A stretch of DNA of 6,569 nt from CAMPJU01 sp046566095 (GTDB taxonomy: Bacteria > Pseudomonadota > Gammaproteobacteria > Xanthomonadales > Xanthomonadaceae): positions 1-6,569 of the forward strand of contig JBKHXI010000207.1 of the NCBI GenBank assembly GCA_046566095.1, given 5' to 3'. The number at the start of each line of letters is the position of its first letter. Positions within the stretch are counted from its first letter, which is position 1. Both the position numbers and the translations under genes were made by a program. Below the pieces are notes generated by a model. That model did no database searches. It was not told the DNA's origin and was given only the letters and a program-made list of their open reading frames with translations. Below are positions 4,680 to 6,569 of the stretch, in pieces.

Positions 4680-6458
4680 TCAGTAGGTGACCGTGACCGA
4701 GTTGCTGCAGGAGGTCGAGTCCTTGATGCAGACCTTGAAGGTCGCCTTGCTGCGCTTGGGCAGCGAGGTGTTGTCGGTATAGCTGCCGGTGTTGGAAATG
4801 CCGGCCGCGATCTTGTTGCTGTCGCGCCACACGTCAACGTGACTGGCGCTGCCGGTGGTCCAGCTCAGGGCGACGCCGGTGGTGGTGCCCTTGCTCTTGA
4901 TGGTGGACGCCGACAGGTTGCTCGGCGCGGTATCGCCCGGCGGCGGTTCGGTCCCGCCTCCGCCCTGCAGTTCGTCCAGCGCCGCCTTGGCGCGGATCAG
5001 GCCCCAGCCGTAGGCGTTGTCGCGTCCGCTGGCGCCCAGGTCCTCGGCGGTGACGGCCAGCGCATCGCGGACCTGCTGGTTGCTCCAGCCCGGGTTCGCG
5101 CTCCAGATCAGCGCCGCGACGCCGGCCACGTGCGGGGTCGCCATCGAAGTGCCGTCGTAGTAGGCGTAGCCGCTGCCCTGGTTGTCCGGCACGGTGCTGA
5201 CATTGGCAGTCACGCCGATCTTGTTGGCCACCAGGTACTGCCCGTCCTCCTGGCTCATGCTGACCGCCGGGATCGCCGGGCCGGCGCTGCCGAGGGTGCC
5301 GCTGAAGCCGCCGGGGGCGTTGTTGTAGATGATCACCGCCGCCGCGCCGCCGTTGTAGGCGTTGTTGACCTTGTCGGCGAAGCTGATGTCGCCGCGCTCG
5401 CACAGCACGGTCTTGCCGGTCCAGCTGCCGGAGCTGGTGCAGCGGCCGCCGCTCACCAGCGCGCCGCTGGCCGTGCCCTGGTAGGTGTACTCGAGGGCGG
5501 AGACGATGTAGGACACGCCGTCGACCGAGGTGGTGGCCGACACGAACGGCACCGTGCTGAGCACGCCGACGCCCGGGGCCGCGAGTTCGACCTGGTCGTT
5601 CTGCTGCGAGAACGAGGCGATGGTCTTGGTGCTGTCGATGGCCGCCACCGAGACCACGCTGTTGTAGGAGGCCGGGTAGCTCTTGCGGGTGTTGCCGCCG
5701 TTGCCGGCCGCCGCCACGCTCAGCACGCCCTGGCTGTACAGGTTCTCGAAGGCGCTGTTCTCGCTGTTGCTGCTGAAGCTGCCGCCCAGGCTCATGTTGA
5801 TGACCTTGGCGCCGGCGTTGGCGCAGCGGTTGGCCGCGTCGACCAGATCGGAGCTGTAGCTCCAGCCGCAGGTCTCGCCGTCGAACACCTTCAGGATGAA
5901 CAGAGAGATGCCGCCGGTGTTGACGCCGACCACGCCGGAGGTGTTGTTCTTGGCGGCGATGGTGCCGGCCACGTGCGAACCGTGGCCGCAGGTATCGTTG
6001 TTCCAGCCGCTCGGGTAGCCGCCGGCCAGGTTCACGCCCTGGAAGTCCTCGTGCGCGGCGTGGATGCCCGAGTCGATCACGCACACGGTGATGCCGTCGC
6101 CGGTGGTGCCGGTCGCCCAGACCTCGGGCGCCTGGACCATGCCGATGCCGTACGGCTGCACCTGGCCCATCGGCTTGCGGATCGGGTCGGCCTCGACCAG
6201 CTTGACGTTCGGGTTGTTGCGGATGCCGTCGATCGCCTGCGAGGGCAGGCTCACGGCGAAGGCGTTGATGCCGTCGAAGGCATGGTGGATCTCGCCGCCC
6301 GCGCCCTGCAGCGCGCGCTGCACCTGGGCCTTGCTGCCGTCCTTGAACTGGACCCAGACGCGTTCCTTGTTTGCGCCCTGCTGGGCCAGGCTGGCGCTCG
6401 CGCCGACGGTCATCGCCAGGCCAAGCAGCAGGGCCCCGGTCAGTGTGCGTTGCTTCAT
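4680..6458 (-). CDS. secreted subtilisin-like serine protease (S8 family) with PA insert and C-terminal Fn3-like domain, 592 aa
   Basis: An extracellular endopeptidase made as a preproenzyme. Residues 1-25 are a Sec signal (MKQR, a hydrophobic core, cleavage probably after SLA at 23-25). An inhibitor-I9-like propeptide spans about 32-92 (RVWVQFKDG through VKLVEADP) and is expected to be cut off autocatalytically. The S8 domain carries Asp129 in VIDSG, His159 in CGHGSHVAG, oxyanion Asn253 in AAAGNGG and Ser438 in DGTSMATPHVAG. A protease-associated (PA) domain (about 325-425) is inserted between Asn253 and Ser438. A Gly/Pro-rich linker (499-510) leads to an 80-residue fibronectin-III-like domain ending at 592. 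Eight cysteines in the mature part (126, 157, 197, 212, 340, 353, 577, 584) suggest disulfides. The start at 6458 gives a proper signal peptide; GGGGGAG lies 10 nt upstream, slightly far. Secretion probably goes through Sec and then the type II system. The substrate is unknown. Confidence 0.96.
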   Translation of the reverse strand: MKQRTLTGALLLGLAMTVGASASLAQQGANKERVWVQFKDGSKAQVQRALQGAGGEIHHAFDGINAFAVSLPSQAIDGIRNNPNVKLVEADPIRKPMGQVQPYGIGMVQAPEVWATGTTGDGITVCVIDSGIHAAHEDFQGVNLAGGYPSGWNNDTCGHGSHVAGTIAAKNNTSGVVGVNTGGISLFILKVFDGETCGWSYSSDLVDAANRCANAGAKVINMSLGGSFSSNSENSAFENLYSQGVLSVAAAGNGGNTRKSYPASYNSVVSVAAIDSTKTIASFSQQNDQVELAAPGVGVLSTVPFVSATTSVDGVSYIVSALEYTYQGTASGALVSGGRCTSSGSWTGKTVLCERGDISFADKVNNAYNGGAAAVIIYNNAPGGFSGTLGSAGPAIPAVSMSQEDGQYLVANKIGVTANVSTVPDNQGSGYAYYDGTSMATPHVAGVAALIWSANPGWSNQQVRDALAVTAEDLGASGRDNAYGWGLIRAKAALDELQGGGGTEPPPGDTAPSNLSASTIKSKGTTTGVALSWTTGSASHVDVWRDSNKIAAGISNTGSYTDNTSLPKRSKATFKVCIKDSTSCSNSVTVTY

Positions 6459-6479
6459 GAAATGCGTACTCCCCCACAG

Positions 6480-6509
6480 AAAAAAGAATGCGGGCTTGAC
6501 AGCGCCCGC
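6480..6509 (-). terminator. terminator-like hairpin with T-run, upstream of the protease gene
   Basis: On the minus strand GCGGGC and GCCCGC (plus-strand arms 6504-6509 and 6490-6495) form a 6-bp GC stem with an 8-nt loop. ATTC and then six T residues follow (A-run 6480-6485). It most simply ends transcription of the gene entering from the right edge. The T-run ends only about 22 nt before the protease start, so it could also act as a leader attenuator. Confidence 0.65.
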
Positions 6510-6510
6510 G

Positions 6511-6537
6511 GCGGGCGGTCCGGAAACGACCGCCCGC
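6511..6537. other. 10-bp GC-rich hairpin upstream of the protease gene
   Basis: GCGGGCGGTC (6511-6520) and GACCGCCCGC (6528-6537) pair perfectly around a 7-nt loop. The hairpin lies 5 nt beyond the inferred stop codon at 6543-6545 and directly before the smaller hairpin with the T-run. It is probably part of a compound terminator. Confidence 0.6.
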
Positions 6538-6542
6538 GCACC

Positions 6543-6569
6543 TTACGGCAGCGTGAAGGCCGGGTCATG
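6543..6569 (-). CDS. C-terminal end of an unidentified gene, cut by the window edge
   Basis: One minus-strand frame reads DPAFTLP and then TAA (6543-6545). The terminator-like hairpins directly after it make this a plausible gene end. Only eight codons or fewer are visible, so neither the product nor the frame can be confirmed. Another frame through the same bases stays open, and the call rests on the position of the hairpins. Confidence 0.4.
   Translation of the reverse strand, partial: HDPAFTLP

Noticed and set aside
3071..4690. A 539-codon open frame on the plus strand opposite the photolyase
   Set aside because: It is antisense to the well-supported photolyase, has compositionally biased translation with no recognisable domain, and runs through the protease terminator.
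4373..4837. N-terminal extension of the photolyase frame up to an ATG at 4837
   Set aside because: The extra 155 residues are Arg/Pro-rich, cross the protease terminator and enter the protease gene. The start at 4372 gives the standard photolyase N-terminus with a ribosome site.
4834..6477. A 547-codon minus-strand frame overlapping the protease in another frame
   Set aside because: Its translation is Arg/Gln/Gly-rich and without motifs, whereas the overlapping frame has a signal peptide and the full catalytic triad.
4531..6520. The word GCGGGCGGTC found near 4531, 4672 and 6511, considered as a dispersed repeat
   Set aside because: The copies share only 10 GC-rich bases, and the flanks do not extend the match. 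This is likely in a sequence of this composition.

Overview
The window is GC-rich DNA whose gene content and codon use point to a gammaproteobacterium, most likely of the Lysobacteraceae/Xanthomonadaceae. This is inferred from the gammaproteobacterial tmRNA 3' end, the style of the proteins and the short GC-rich stems with T-runs used as terminators; no search was run. Apart from the tmRNA, every gene lies on the minus strand, so the order of transcription runs from high to low coordinates.

Layout: positions 1-203 are the 3' part of ssrA (tmRNA, + strand), followed by a strong terminator hairpin. Converging on it is a compact three-gene minus-strand operon: a GFA-fold zinc protein (1403-1798), a TetR-family repressor (723-1394) and an AHSA1-type SRPBCC protein (292-738). 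The genes are separated by 8 nt and then overlap by 16 nt. Just upstream of the GFA gene a near-perfect 18-bp palindrome fills the spacer of a sigma70-like promoter. The operon is therefore probably shut off by its own TetR protein and opened by an unknown small ligand. About 210 bp without a recognisable gene follow.

Next come an OmpA-C-terminal lipoprotein with a glycine zipper (2144-2824, own terminator at 2063-2088) and, 87 nt upstream of it, a class I deoxyribodipyrimidine photolyase (2912-4372) with a plausible promoter. No terminator separates the two, so they may be partly co-transcribed. A roughly 300-bp gap carries a REP-like palindrome and the terminator of the next gene. That gene, 4680-6458, encodes a secreted subtilisin-like (S8) protease with a signal peptide, an I9-type propeptide, a catalytic domain with a PA-domain insert and a C-terminal fibronectin-like domain. 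Only 84 bp lie upstream of it. They hold two GC-rich hairpins with a T-run, and then what looks like the last codons of another minus-strand gene that leaves the window.

Nothing here is a clearly new multi-gene system. The most interesting items are the self-regulated GFA-TetR-SRPBCC operon with its visible operator, a photolyase that lacks the E. coli folate-antenna residues, and the terminator-like structure in the leader of the protease gene.
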